Shown here in pieces: positions 11,677-23,098 of a stretch of DNA of 64,000 bases (the stretch's first letter is position 1; every line of letters begins with the position of its first letter). The stretch is from Sarocladium kiliense. Lineage: Eukaryota; Ascomycota; Sordariomycetes; Hypocreales; Sarocladiaceae. Location of the stretch: the NCBI GenBank assembly GCA_030734395.1, contig JAUZTG010000042.1, positions 806,001 to 870,000 on the forward strand, written 5' to 3'. The notes beneath the pieces are model-generated. The model did not search any database. It was not told where the DNA came from and saw only the letters and a list, made by a program, of their open reading frames with translations. Made by a program: the position numbers and the translations under genes.

Positions 11677-14600
11677 GATGAGGACCGCCAGGCGAGAGCT
11701 GACGAAAGTTGGTATTAAGACCACAGAAGTTGAAGGAACTGAATGCCGCTTGCGCAACAATACATCAGACACGCTCGTTAGTAAGGCCGTTTCCCTCGTG
11801 ATCTCGTGATCAGGTAGTGAGTGAGCGCCGAATTGTGAGTCCAGAGAGAACGGTACTATGTCAGAGCACCACCACTCTTCAGTCCGAAGGCTGTGAAGAG
11901 GAATTGATGTGACGCGAGGGGGCAGCAACTGTCAGAAGACTTGGGGCGAAAGAACGATGGGGTGTCGTTGAAGAGGCCTGCGCAAAGCAAGTAGTCGCAG
12001 GTAGGCTCGGGTCCAGGATGTGGCCTTCCCTGCGTGTTTGCTAGGCTCAGCAGGAGCGGGCCATTCCAGACCTGATGTGCATTCAAAGTAATCGTCTTTG
12101 TGGACACAAGCAGTGAGCTGGGACGCCCCAAAGCTGATCACTGGCGTCGCCACTTGTGTTCTCGCTGTGACTTGTGTAGGTTGTGGCGTGGTTTGAGAGA
12201 AGCGCCTTGAGAGTGGTGTGTGATCGAGGTGAGCTTTACGCCTGAGGGTCAGGTTGGCAGCCTTGGTCAAGAGCTCAGGAACCCACAGCGGGCCACTATG
12301 AGTTAGCACACTTCCTCAACTTGCTCAAAGTCGTGGACCAAGCCAAGCAAACGTATTACTCCGGCGACCGACAGTGGACTGCCTCTGTTCCCTGTTGTCT
12401 TTGTCGGTTGGCTCGTGGTGGTTGCTTCGTGTTGCACGTTGGGGGGTGCGAGTGATGGTTGGTGGTTCTGGAGGGGTGTCCCTGAATAGGCTCGGGGCCG
12501 GGTTCACAATCCTGTCGTGGCTCGGCTACTTTCCTTCGTCCGGTGCTGGTGCACCAGTAAGCTCTCAATTGACAAGTTCAGCTGGAACTCAGCTGGAACC
12601 ACTCTTCCGTTGAGTAGCCTAGGAACCGGCTCCAGCCGGTTTCCAGGCACGTGCCAACCGAGAGATGCAGGCCTAAACATCAAAAGTACAATGCCCTTAT
12701 CTGAAGTCAATCGAGGCATGGCACGCTTGAACACCAAGGGGAGGATCTAACATGAGCATAATCTGCCATACTCAGGTTGTGATCCCAGACAGGGAGGTGC
12801 TTGCCCATGCCCAGACGCCGCAGCTCCCAGCGCTGCCTCGGTCTTTCTGGATCAGGACCAGTTCGGCGCTACCAAGCGATGCCAACAACGGGTCTCCAAG
12901 AGTGTTCAATGCTGGCCCGCTTCTGGGGGTGACCCCTGGTCTTGTCGGGATGGAGGGTGAACAAACAGCAAAAGCAGCAGCAAAAGCGGCAGCAAAAGCG
13001 GCAGCAACTGTGGCTAAGGTTGAATCAGTGTGTGTGTGGCTGATCCTGGTTCCTGCAGGGACGGGAACCCCTCGTCCAATCTGGACCTCACACCCCTTTC
13101 GTGGACCAGCGCAGGTGAGTGGACTGTAGAAGTGCAGAGTAGTCTCGGGCAGTCTTTTCGCGATGTCTGTGCCTCTGAGTATCGTCTTGGTAAATTTCCG
13201 AAGATTGTCGCGACCTCGATCTGCCAAATTGACGGCCTCGCCGACCATCCATGGCTCCGTTGCGCCCTATATTCCGGTTGTTTGGTCTACATTCCAGTCA
13301 CAGTGGACACGGTCCACCACGGATCTGAGGATGGCCGGTCGAAGCGCAAGCTAGCACTACAACTTACGATAGTTTCATCGGCAAGATCGGAATTGGGCAC
13401 TATGACGGCATTTTCTGGTGATTCTACCGGATTTGAGGGTAGGTCAACAGTACAATATTTGATCTCGCAACTTTGAGGCTGAGGGAAGCTGAAGGTAAAG
13501 TTCCGAACAGGCGGGCTCTCTCCAATAGCTCATTCGTAGGCCATTGTCGTTCCACATGATGTAGGGCTTCGCGTGTCGATAAAGTAACGCTGCTATTCTT
13601 GAAGATCCACGGCTTTCGGCAGATGAACATTTTAGTGTCACAAAGCAATTTCGAGTCGAGGTCGCACAACATAGGGGATCATTCATCCCATGGGGTGTGC
13701 CAGTGACATTTGACAAGCTGGTGTTCAATCTCACACCTCGGGTAGTCCTCAGGGTCCATCCGAAGGTATAGTCTCTTCGTAGGGTTGCAACGCTCGATCG
13801 CAGCGGAGCTGAGCCTCCACGGTGCACTGACCGTAAAAGATGCGACAAATTTGCACCGACCAGCGGGTCGGAGATCTGAATATTCTGGTTCGGCATCTTG
13901 ATGCCAAGAGGGTTAAGCTCCCAGCGACTGCCGCTTTCCGGACAGAAGAGTTGAGTCATGTTCAGGGCACGGTCAAGGCGTGCTCTTTCCCTGAGAACGT
14001 TCCATAATGGGCCTGAACGACTTAGAGGCTTGAACAAGGCCACCCGGGGCCTTGAGCCGAGGTGCAAATGTTATGCCAGGACAGCTCAGGTTGGACCAAC
14101 TCGGGAGGAACTGCATTGACAGCTGTCCCTGTGCTAGGCAGATCTCCGAGAGGTGAATGCATCCATTGCTCGTGTTCACGTTGGAGGTTGTTTTGATAGG
14201 GTTGCCTCGGCGGCCTTGTGCGACAGCGATAGGTAATTGCGAGCGTCGAGACCTAAGTATTGAAAGCCATGGCATAGCAAGCTGAAAATATGGAGCCGCC
14301 ATTCATCATAGCCCAAGATGCCAATCTGCCCAGGTCAGGGCTCATTGGCCACGAAAGGTGCATCCTGAAAGCTTATAGCCCATGCAGTAGGAATATGGTC
14401 GTGGTACTCCGTACGTGGTAAAGACACGCCCTCCAGCGCTATGGTCTCACAACATCAAGGCACTGGTCATGACATGCACAACTCAACGATGCATGCTGGT
14501 GCTGGCTGCTGGTGCAATGCCGATCTTCCAGGTACGAGAAGATGGCTGGGCGTCCAAGCATTTCGGCTTTGGGGGTGCACGCTCGCTGGGGCCAAAGGAC

Positions 14601-15013
14601 ATGCAGCTCGACGGCTGCGTTTTGCTTGTGGTGGAGAGCCAGTCAAACAGAAGCGCCGCGCTTCTACTGGGAAGTGAAACGAGACACCTCAGGTGCTAAG
14701 GCGACTCACCGCAAAGTCGATGGAGAAGCGATGCGGAAAGAGGCCATCGCCAGCCCATTTCGTGTTTTCCGCTGGAGGAAGAAAAGAAACAAAAAGTGTT
14801 TGGCAGCTGATCGTGCCCGTCTGCACCTGTCCCTTCCGTTGCCGGCCACCTGCCAACTCGAGACAAGACTAAGCCCTCCCGCCTAATCTCCTACCACAAG
14901 GATCCTCGACACTCATCATCACCAGCTTCATTTCTGGCGAGTCGTCCGCTTTCTGAGGAGGTTTGGATACCTGCTGCCTCTTTTTCTTTTATCTTCTTCG
15001 GCATTCAGTCGCG
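11677..15013. other. 3.3-kb intergenic region
   Basis: Divergent intergenic region between the GH16 and FAS1 genes. Frames up to about 200 codons (for example 13444-14067 minus) show no domain or codon pattern I trust. It contains the short Ala-coding-type repeat at 12967-13007. A CT-rich run at about 14970-15000 precedes the FAS1 start and probably marks its core promoter. Confidence 0.55.
12967..13007. repeat. 12-bp tandem repeat, about 3.4 copies
   Basis: Units of AGCAAAAGCAGC or AGCAAAAGCGGC follow one another without gaps and end in a partial copy. No convincing gene covers it. It is an ordinary short minisatellite. Confidence 0.85.
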
Positions 15014-16344
15014 ATGCTGTTCAAGCGACTCGTTGCAGCAGTCGCCTCGCTGACTGTTGTTCAACGGGACGAGGACCCCGACGATCTCGGGTCTATCCTC
15101 GCTGGCCACAAGAACCTCACCAGATACTATTCGTTAATCAAGGTCAGATTAGGTTCATCCAAGAACGCTCTGGCTCTCAGTCTTAACACCTCTTTCAGAA
15201 ATATCCAGACATTCTACTCCAGCTTCCGAGCTATAGCGGCGTCACTGTAGGTTCTTCAGCTCCCAATGGCATTCCGAATCAATTCGGCTGATGATATCAG
15301 ATCATTGCTCCATCAGATGCTGCATTTGATCACATTCCATACACAGCCCTCAATGAGATATGGGATCCAGATGACAAGGAAGTTACAGTGCCGTTACTGC
15401 AGTATCACATTCTTCAAGGCACAGTAGCTGTTGGAGCTCTGGAAGCTGGACCTTCCTATGTCAAGTCTACCGTGCTGAAAGATGCAACGTACACAAATGT
15501 CACATCTGGACAGAATGTCGTTATCAACAAGTCAGGCGACGATGTCGTTGTTTTGACGACTTCCATGGGAACTCGCTGCACCTTACTTGAGACCGACATC
15601 GTCTTCAAGGGTGGCCTCATCCACATCGTCGACAGTCTTCTCATTCCTCCAGCCCGCCTCGGTGAGACCTCGCACGCTTTCCAATTGCCGTCATTCTTGG
15701 GGGCTTTACATGCTGCGGACCTCATGCCTGGAATTGCTGAGCGCAAGAATGTCACGATCTTTGCGCCACAGAACAAGGCACTGAGCCTCGTTGGCGGAAG
15801 CCTCGACAATCTGGATCAAGAGGAGCTGAAGCGCGTCATGGGCTATCACATTGTTCCCAACCAGGTTCTAGTCTCATCATCTCTATCCAACAATTCGCTG
15901 CTTGAAACTCTAGCAGAGGATGCTGCGGGTAACGCACTGTCACTTCGGGTCTTTTCCGAAGGTAACAACCGGTTCATCAACTCGGCACAGATCGTCCAGC
16001 CAGACATCCTCATCGCCAATGGCATCCTCCACATCATCGCCAACGTGGTCAACCCAGAAGCCCTCGCCGTGACTCCAAACCCGGACATCGGCACTCAGCC
16101 ACCAGTCTTCCCTGTCAGTGAGGAGCCTGGCGTATTTACCTCGGATTTGCCCTGCACGACAGACTGTCCTGTCACGACTACACCGACACCAGAGAGCTCA
16201 GCTGATGACGCTTCCGCGACGACTTCTTCTGATATCTTCACGACCGATAGTGAAGATGCTGCATTGCCCGCTCGTCCTACTGCTGTGCTTGCTGGAGCTG
16301 CACTGGGTGCTTTGGGTTTCGGTGCCGGAGTCGTGCTCTTGTAG
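15014..16344 (+). CDS. Secreted fasciclin (FAS1) domain protein, likely GPI-anchored
   Basis: Predicted 406-residue cell-surface protein with two FAS1 domains, a fold used in adhesion and matrix contacts. Exons are 15014-15142, 15199-15246 and 15301-16344, with introns of 56 and 54 bp. Residues 1-20 look like a signal peptide (MLFKRLVAAVASL). The first FAS1 domain spans roughly 28-175, with the IIAPSDAAF signature formed across the second splice junction and LIHIVDSLL at its end. The second spans about 178-315, with VTIFAPQNKA and ILHIIANVV. A Ser/Thr-rich linker and a hydrophobic C-terminus of small residues follow, which suggests GPI attachment. The start lies just after a CT-rich leader. 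Function beyond adhesion is unknown. Confidence 0.9.
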
Positions 16345-17565
16345 ACCCTCCAGACTTGTTTGTCCACTTAAGTAATACCCGCGCTTTGCTTTTCATGTGT
16401 TTTCAGGGGTCACTGCTGTCGGATAGGGTCCATGATAGGAATCGAGAAGGACGATTTAGCTAGTGAGTGGCGTTTCTGGCGGGTGACGGATCTTGAATAG
16501 ACACCGAGTCTAGCTATCATAACCTCACATGCACTGAATCAAAATCACAACGTTCCTGCAACTGAGTGACTCGCCTTGACATGATTTCGGGATAACTTGT
16601 CAGCCTCAGAACGCTTTCGGCTTATATCCCGTGGCACTGCAGCCCGTGGCACTGCATCCCGTGTATACCTTGGCTCCCTCACATAATTTGCCACTGATCG
16701 TCCGACCACACCGACCACCTTAACACGCCTCTTCCCACGCCGCATACTTGCCACATTAGTACCCCCCCGATCCGAGTCGAACATTTGAGGCTCTCATTGT
16801 CAGCCTATCATGGGCAAACTTTCTCGCATTGCCACGGAGATGGCCAAGGTAGGATGGAACCGACCCGATGGTAGGGACCAGCCAGATTGGTAGGATTCCT
16901 CCAAAGCACATACTTGCAGGTGGCCGTTGCTAGGGTGAGATTCATGGTTCATGCGGGCTTGGTGTTGCTATTGGTTGTTTCGCATCTGTGGTCGGTGCCT
17001 CGCGGATATCCTGCCAATCGGTGCATTTGCGATGCACCCAGCGGGATCCAATGAATTGGGTTGGAGGGCAGACCGTTACATTGACGGGCAATCATATGCA
17101 GAGGATTTCTTTCAGTTATCCATACATAGTCTGAAAGTGCATTGGCGAATTACTACGAATTATCTACTTACTCTATAACAAAGATGCTGATCGTGTCCTC
17201 GTGATATCCAGTCCCCTTCCTCTAACCTCTCGCTAACTACCCTTGACTTCCATTTGTTCAGACAACGTACATCCAATCGTAACCATCAATCATTCCACTG
17301 CTTGAATAAACTCAGCAGAAAATAAGCATCCTTCCAGAACTGCTGCCTTAAAAGACCCTCCGATCTCCTGCTGCTCCCTCTCGCCTCTCGGATACCATAC
17401 CCAGTCCATCTCTACGCCACGAAACCACGCCGCACCAAATCCGAACCAGCAAGACGCCTTCAAAAACGCCTTGCACGCCCCCAGAACAAGCCCCCATTAA
17501 TCACCTAGAAAACAACGCCGCAATAGTACAGGTACATTCCACTCCTCAAAGGAGTAGTAATAATC
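16345..17565. other. 1.2-kb intergenic region
   Basis: Convergent intergenic space after the FAS1 gene and before the small minus-strand gene. I see only the 15-bp repeat at 16628-16663 and no coding signal. Confidence 0.55.
16628..16663. repeat. 15-bp tandem repeat, 2.4 copies
   Basis: CCCGTGGCACTGCAG is followed by CCCGTGGCACTGCAT and a partial third copy. Non-coding and short. Confidence 0.85.
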
Positions 17566-17952
17566 TCATCTCAACCAGTCAGAAGCCCAGTCGGTCTCCT
17601 CGCTGGGACAGTACTCGCCTCTCCGGAGCTGGTAGTGAGGCGGGGTGGGGGGAGCGCCGGGGCCTGGATTTGGGGGCCGTGGCGCCCCGGGGGGACTCGG
17701 CGGTGGGTCCGGAGGAGGGTCGAAGAGAGGGGATCGGCGTGAGGCATTGTTGCTGCTGGTGTCGCTGGAGTTGTCATTGAAGGTGTTTATGCTTGCATCT
17801 GGTGACTCAGGATGTTGTCCGTGATGATTCTGGTGATGATGGTGCCATGCATTGTTGAATTGGGCAAAGGATAGCCGCGTCTCGCAGGTCAGTCTGGGCC
17901 GCGGACGGGGGTATGGTGCAGCAGCAGCAGCAGCAGCCATGCTGCATGACAT
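17566..17952 (-). CDS. Small low-complexity hypothetical protein
   Basis: A single-exon 128-residue frame from an ATG at 17952. The protein starts with a poly-alanine run coded by a trinucleotide repeat, followed by Pro/Arg-rich, His-rich, Asn/Ser-rich and Pro/Gly-rich segments and a short acidic/tryptophan end. There is no domain, signal peptide or membrane helix. Such composition fits disordered fungal proteins but can also arise from open GC-rich DNA, so the gene is possible rather than established. I do not recognise a function. Confidence 0.4.
   Translation of the reverse strand: MSCSMAAAAAAAPYPRPRPRLTCETRLSFAQFNNAWHHHHQNHHGQHPESPDASINTFNDNSSDTSSNNASRRSPLFDPPPDPPPSPPGAPRPPNPGPGAPPTPPHYQLRRGEYCPSEETDWASDWLR
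17918..17937. repeat. GCA trinucleotide repeat
   Basis: Six uninterrupted GCA units plus two further bases. On the minus strand they code the alanine run near the start of the small hypothetical protein. Confidence 0.9.
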
Positions 17953-19708
17953 TGTGGTATGTGTCGTGCTTTGTGTCAATCAAGGTTGAGAACGATTTTA
18001 TTGCTTTCAAACGAAACACAAAGCGTTAAAGAAGAGATACTCTGGCATCAAGATCCCCAGGCAGACGAACCCACCAGGATCGTGTCCTCCTTTTATCCCC
18101 GTATTTCACCCAACACCTCCATCCCAAGTCCTATAGGCATCCACCGTTCAAAATAGTTCATCTGCCGCCCAATCGAGTCACCCACGAAAACCACTATGGC
18201 CCCTTTGGCCCTCTCCTTGTAACTGGGGACGAATAATTGGCTCCCTCGTAGGGCTAATTCCTATACGATGCTAAAAGAAAGTCCTCTGACGCCCGGTAAT
18301 GCTTGCTGGCGGCTTGCCTTTGCTCCGCCAGGACAGGAACGCCGCTTGCGCCGAGTGCGGCACAAGACATGGGAGCGGAGCAAATCTCGTCGAGGCTTTC
18401 TCAGCCTAGTCTGTCAGTTCCAATCCGATCCAATGGGTCTGTTCATCAATAGAGTTGGGCATCCTTGGGGTCCGGCCATTGGCCCTTCGGCTCCGAGTCC
18501 TGTAAGTGGCACGGTGTAAGCCTCGCTAGCTCTCACTCCATACAAGCGTCCGAATTGCTTCACATGCATGCTTTCCCACTCGCATTAGGATCCTGTTGAC
18601 AATTTTCTAGACCGATCGTAATCCTCATTGAGAGCAACTCGCGGGAAATACACTCGTCGTTCTCATGAGGTCTTAGGCTGTGGCCTCCAACGGTGTCCAA
18701 TCCCGTGCAGGCTTGGCAGGGCGCGCTGCCTGTTCACGCGGGGAGCCAGCAACAAGGCTATGCAAGGAACCAGACCTTGAAAAGGCCAAGTCTCTCCCAC
18801 CGTTCGTGACGTTATACCGATCAGTTCGCGGCCTCAAACTATTGTAAACCCGAACCGCAGTGGTGGGCCCGCGTGATCTGTCCAGATGGAAAGGCAGACA
18901 GCATCCACATCTACAGTATCTGGCGGGTTGGGAACGCGAGGAACATGGCATGAGATTGGTCTGATGATCATGGCTGAAGAATCAAGATCAAGATTTAGGG
19001 CTTTCAACGTGGTTTGGCCCCCAATTTCACCGAGGCAGTCATGGATAAGTGGATATTGAACGGAGTCATATTCAGTAGAGGCCGACGGGGGTTGCCTCGT
19101 GTTCAGGACTGACTCATTGTGAGGTGCGCCCGAGAACAGGTCCGGAGCATATTATCTATGCTGTGTCCTTGAACCTCGTTTTACACATTTCGATGATCCT
19201 ATCGTGTCAATGGCGACGTCGGTTGTCGCTCTTCCCAATGCAGTTTCCTCGCAGGGAGGCATGGCAGCCTAGATGAGCTGCATCTGCTCTGCATGTGGAG
19301 CGCGTGAACATGAGGTCACCGAAACCCTCGTTTCGGTAGCAAGATCCGACCGCGACCCGAAGAAATAAGTCGCACATGGCAAAATCAGCCCTTTCAGGAC
19401 TTTCCAGGCTCCATCGGTCCAACGTCCTTCTACGTCAGATCTATCGATACGGTGATGTCGTGTTGGTTCGGCGACTTATCCGGCGCGACAATGCAGGCAG
19501 CGGCCAGTGCCGACGCGCGACATGCAGTCCTTCCTCAGCCCTACGGCCTTCCCGAGGCCTTGGTTTCGTCACAGAGGCCGCCGCGGACCAGAGCAACCTG
19601 CAGCTCAGAGCAACATATGTAGTGTTTATACTGCCAATTTCGCGTGGTGTCATAGCACCATTCGCGCCCAGGCCCTGGTAATTGACCGATCATCGTTGTC
19701 GCATCCGC
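17953..19708. other. 1.8-kb intergenic region
   Basis: Short opposing frames only. It would hold the promoter of the small gene (if real) and the 3' end of the RNPS1-like gene. No repeat or RNA gene was seen. Confidence 0.5.
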
Positions 19709-20710
19709 TCATCTGTAACCGCGACTCGGGCTGCGACTGCGCGTGACTGGTCTTCGGCCGCTGTCGAATCCTGGGCTGGGGCTCCGTTTCCGCGACACAT
19801 GGCGTTGCGCAGGTGATCTCGAGCGCGAACGAGAAGAGTAAGACCTCGCCGACCGGCTGCGGTATCGGTTTCCACCTCCACGAGAGCTCGATGGTTTCGG
19901 GCCCGGGGATCTAGAGGGCGACCGTGAGGAAGGACGGAATCCGCCTGAGCGGAAGCCTGGGCGCCCGCCTGGGGAGTTCCGCCTGCGGCCACGCCCGCCT
20001 CCTCCACCACCACCGAAACCGCCTCGGGCACCGCCCCCACGGGGTCCGTTGAACGGTTGTCTGGGATCGATATTTGCGCCCCGGCGAGCCAGCGGCGGTG
20101 GAGGTGAGAGTTTTCGCTTAGGGAGAACGATGGAGACGTTGATAGTCGCGCCGTCTAGCTGCGCCTCGTGCATGTGTGTGATCGCATCCTCTGCGTCGGC
20201 TTCGTGATTGAATAAGATATAGGCAGTGCCTCGATTTGTGCCAGCTGAACGGGGTTAGCCAGAGCCGGACAGGTTATCAGGTATGAATGAAACTTTACAG
20301 GTGCGGTTGATTGGCAAGTCGAGGTCCTTGATCTGACCATACTCGCCAAAGATCTCATACAGATGATCCTCGTTAATATTCTTTGTCAAGCGCTCCACCA
20401 CAATCTGTAGAAACTTGTCAGTCGCCTTTCGAGACGAGCGTTGCGTTGACTAGCAATGTCACATTACCTTCGTGCCTCTGACAGGTGGACTGAAGCTTCG
20501 ATCTCTACTATCGCGATCCCGTCCTCTGCTCCAGCTACGGCTGTCACTTCGGTAGCGACCATTGCGTCGTGGCGGAGGCGAACGAGAGCGTGAAGGCGAT
20601 CGAGAGTCGTAGCGGCGACGGGGCGAAGGAGACCGTGAATCCATCGATCGTGGAGTCGGAGAGCGTGAGCGACTACGGTAGCGCCCACGCGAAGCAGGTG
20701 GAGAAGCCAT
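19709..20710 (-). CDS. RNPS1-like SR-rich RNA-binding protein
   Basis: Predicted 294-residue nuclear protein of the RNPS1 type, which in other eukaryotes links splicing with exon-junction or ASAP complexes. Exons are 20710-20468, 20404-20299 and 20244-19709; introns are 63 and 54 bp. Residues 1-80 are rich in Arg-Ser and Arg-Asp dipeptides. One RRM covers about 82-155, with IVVERL as RNP2, GTAYILF as RNP1 and the EDHLYEIFGEYG helix typical of RNPS1. A Gly/Arg-rich stretch and a second RS region end the protein. The two introns fall inside the RRM, so the domain is only complete after splicing. The order RS-RRM-RS supports the call; an SR protein of another class is the main alternative. Confidence 0.85.
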
Positions 20711-21170
20711 GTTGTCCTGCAGCTCGAGAATGGTTGTCGAAGGTTGGCGAAGCTGAGGTGCTGTGGTTTGGTAGCTCTTCAGATCAAGCGTGACGCGCTT
20801 TGAAGGTGGAACACAAAGGCTTCAGTTGCGTGCTCACGTGACGTGACGTTTGTACTACCTTCAACCACACAGCACATCCACGAGACCGAAATGCTCCATC
20901 CATGGATGAGCCAGGCCCGAGGCAGGCAAGGGGTCTGTGTCGCTTTCTCACACCTCTGCATTGTAGTTTCGTGAGTTCCCTTGCGCGACCAGGTATCGTG
21001 ATCTATAGTAATAGCCCGTGTTGAGCCCATTATGGCATCAAGCCACTTCCTCAAGGCTGGAGATTTATCAATTCAACCTAGGAATCGAACACTATTGTTG
21101 CGAAACGAAGCAAAGGGTATCAATAACGACAGGTCTATTTTCTATAACATTCCCACACCATCTTCGCGCA
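20711..21170. other. Intergenic region between RNPS1-like and membrane protein genes
   Basis: Holds the upstream region of the RNPS1-like gene and the 3' end of the membrane protein gene. A short element (CACGTGACGTGACG) near 20835-20848 combines an E-box-like core with CRE-like half sites. Nothing else is evident. Confidence 0.5.
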
Positions 21171-22226
21171 CTATCCAGTGGCCATTGCTTCGGTCCTATC
21201 CTCGACCCATCTCTCCTTCTCTATCCTCAAGCATCGCTGACCCCATTTAATAGTGACAAACGCCCCAACCATTCCCCAAACCGATGGAACCACCCAACCT
21301 AGAGCATACGCAACTTCTTCGTGGATAGTCCAGGCCAACACGATCAACGGGATGTTGATGAGGAGACCGCTGATACACCAGCCCCAAAGCATCTGCACCA
21401 GCATCCTCCTGAACCGTGGGGAGGCATTGAACCTTTCCAGTGCTGCTTTGCGATAGGCGCTGCCACCACCACCATCACAGCCGGTGATATCCTCCATGAT
21501 GCAGAAAGTAAGAGGCGGCGTGACCTCTCCAACGACGTGGGAGCTCAGGCGATGCCATCGCAAACGCCATTGGAAATGATGCGCGATGCCTGTGTACATC
21601 ATGTACACAATGACCATGATGATACCAACGGGCATGATGATGCTGAGTCCACGAATGAGCGGGGGCTCCGGGATACTGAATCCGATCATTAGGGCGGTCA
21701 TAACGAAGTATGGCTTGCCCAGGATGAGATGGGTGCTGTCAAAGTGCCATCGCTTGCCTCCCTTGAGTGGTCGATAGTCGCTACCCTTCCAGGCAAGGCG
21801 AAGTCCTCGGAGACCGTACTCGCCGCCAGAGATGAAGCCGAACATGGCTGTGATGATAGCGAACATGGCACCAGGGCGCATGTCTGTGAGTCGCGAGATG
21901 GTGAAGTAGAAAATGATGGGAATAAGGGTACATTCCGTAAAGATCAGCAACCAAAAGAGCGTGATCGTGAGCTTGTGCTCCCTCAAGTTGTATGGCAACG
22001 GGGGAGGCACGAGATCTGCATCTGCCGGTGGCATTGCTCCGGATGCCTTCTCATCGACCAGTGATCCAGGCGTCGACTGCGAGACAGAAGAGCTCACGGG
22101 CAAGTCTGCTTGAAGCCCTCCATCATTCCCAGGATCGAGTCGCCTGTTGTCATGTCGAATTTCTATGTCGGAGACGGAGTTAACGGGCTCTTCCGGAGCG
22201 CCCGGGTTGGTCGCGTGAGACGTCAT
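21171..22226 (-). CDS. Six-helix integral membrane protein of unknown function
   Basis: A single uninterrupted frame of 351 residues from an ATG at 22226. Residues 1-80 are a polar, Pro/Ser/Asp-rich cytoplasmic-looking tail. About six hydrophobic helices follow: near 88-112, 118-140, 172-192, 200-222, 292-315 and 318-340. Between helices 4 and 5 lies a charged loop with an ITGCDGGGG stretch. The C-terminus is charged (RIEKERWVEDRTE). There is no signal peptide and no recognisable transporter motif. I do not recognise the family. It ends about 460 bp from the RNPS1-like gene and starts about 870 bp from the tandem secreted genes, all on the same strand. Confidence 0.75.
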   Translation of the reverse strand: MTSHATNPGAPEEPVNSVSDIEIRHDNRRLDPGNDGGLQADLPVSSSVSQSTPGSLVDEKASGAMPPADADLVPPPLPYNLREHKLTITLFWLLIFTECTLIPIIFYFTISRLTDMRPGAMFAIITAMFGFISGGEYGLRGLRLAWKGSDYRPLKGGKRWHFDSTHLILGKPYFVMTALMIGFSIPEPPLIRGLSIIMPVGIIMVIVYMMYTGIAHHFQWRLRWHRLSSHVVGEVTPPLTFCIMEDITGCDGGGGSAYRKAALERFNASPRFRRMLVQMLWGWCISGLLINIPLIVLAWTIHEEVAYALGWVVPSVWGMVGAFVTIKWGQRCLRIEKERWVEDRTEAMATG

Positions 22227-23098
22227 CGCAGCCTGATGCCAGACGCGCGCACCCTTAGTAAGGGTCGTCGCTGATTGTCAGCAGCGCAACCGGATGGCAA
22301 ACAACCTCAAGCGATTGCTATTTGTTGCGACAATGAGATTGTAGGCAGAGAGATGTCAGATTGATATGGAACGACAGATATTAAGGTTAAAAATTGAAGT
22401 GGCGCCATCCGTGGTTATAACACGACGACGCGGGTCTGGAAAGGTGGGTGGCGAAAAATGGCGATGCCAGGATTGGGTTTAGAGTATCGCCACTTGACGC
22501 AGCTTAAACAGAGGGTCCGGCACACTCGGGGCATTGCAAACTCCCCATCTTGCAGCGTCTGGAGGTGGGAATGGAATGTCTGGAACAGTCTGTGGAAACC
22601 AGGGACCCTTTCGCTCAACCTGGCAACGGCTGTTGATCTTGCCATCTTCGCCAATTTGCTCCGCGAAGCAGCTCCACTACCACAGGTTGGCTGATGCCAT
22701 CGGCGTAGAGGTCCAATGCTTGTCGTGGGACGATGATGATGCTTATATTGCGCTGGATCTCGATGCGCTGCGGCGATTCCAAGGTCATCCCGCCAGCAAT
22801 TTACGTCGCGCTTGAGAAGCGGCCTCCCTCTGAGCACCAATTGCTCCACGAACAGGGACCCCTGCAACCATTGAGTATGACCTCATCGCCAGACATGAAG
22901 AATATACATGTAATGAAGAGAATGCTAACATCTCTGTGTTTTGTGCTTTCAGCTAAGAGCTGCACAGAGCAACAGCTAGACTTGCTCCATGCTCAAAGTT
23001 CGGGCGAAGACCTGCTATCTTTGCGGTAGCTAGGAGACTCATCGCATCCAGAGGGAGCTGGCCTCTTCGTCCACTTGTCGTACTTTGCTCTGATCACA
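22227..23098. other. 0.9-kb intergenic region
   Basis: Upstream region of the six-helix membrane protein gene and 3' flank of the downstream secreted paralog. A 150-codon minus frame (22415-22867) lacks an ATG at its start and any domain, so it is not called. Confidence 0.5.

Noticed and set aside
11677..11928. Upstream extension of the GH16 frame
   Set aside because: The frame opens there without a stop, but the extra segment has no ATG I could confirm at its start and would add an unrelated tail.
13444..14067. 207-codon minus-strand frame
   Set aside because: No recognisable motif, erratic composition, and it overlaps other frames of similar length.
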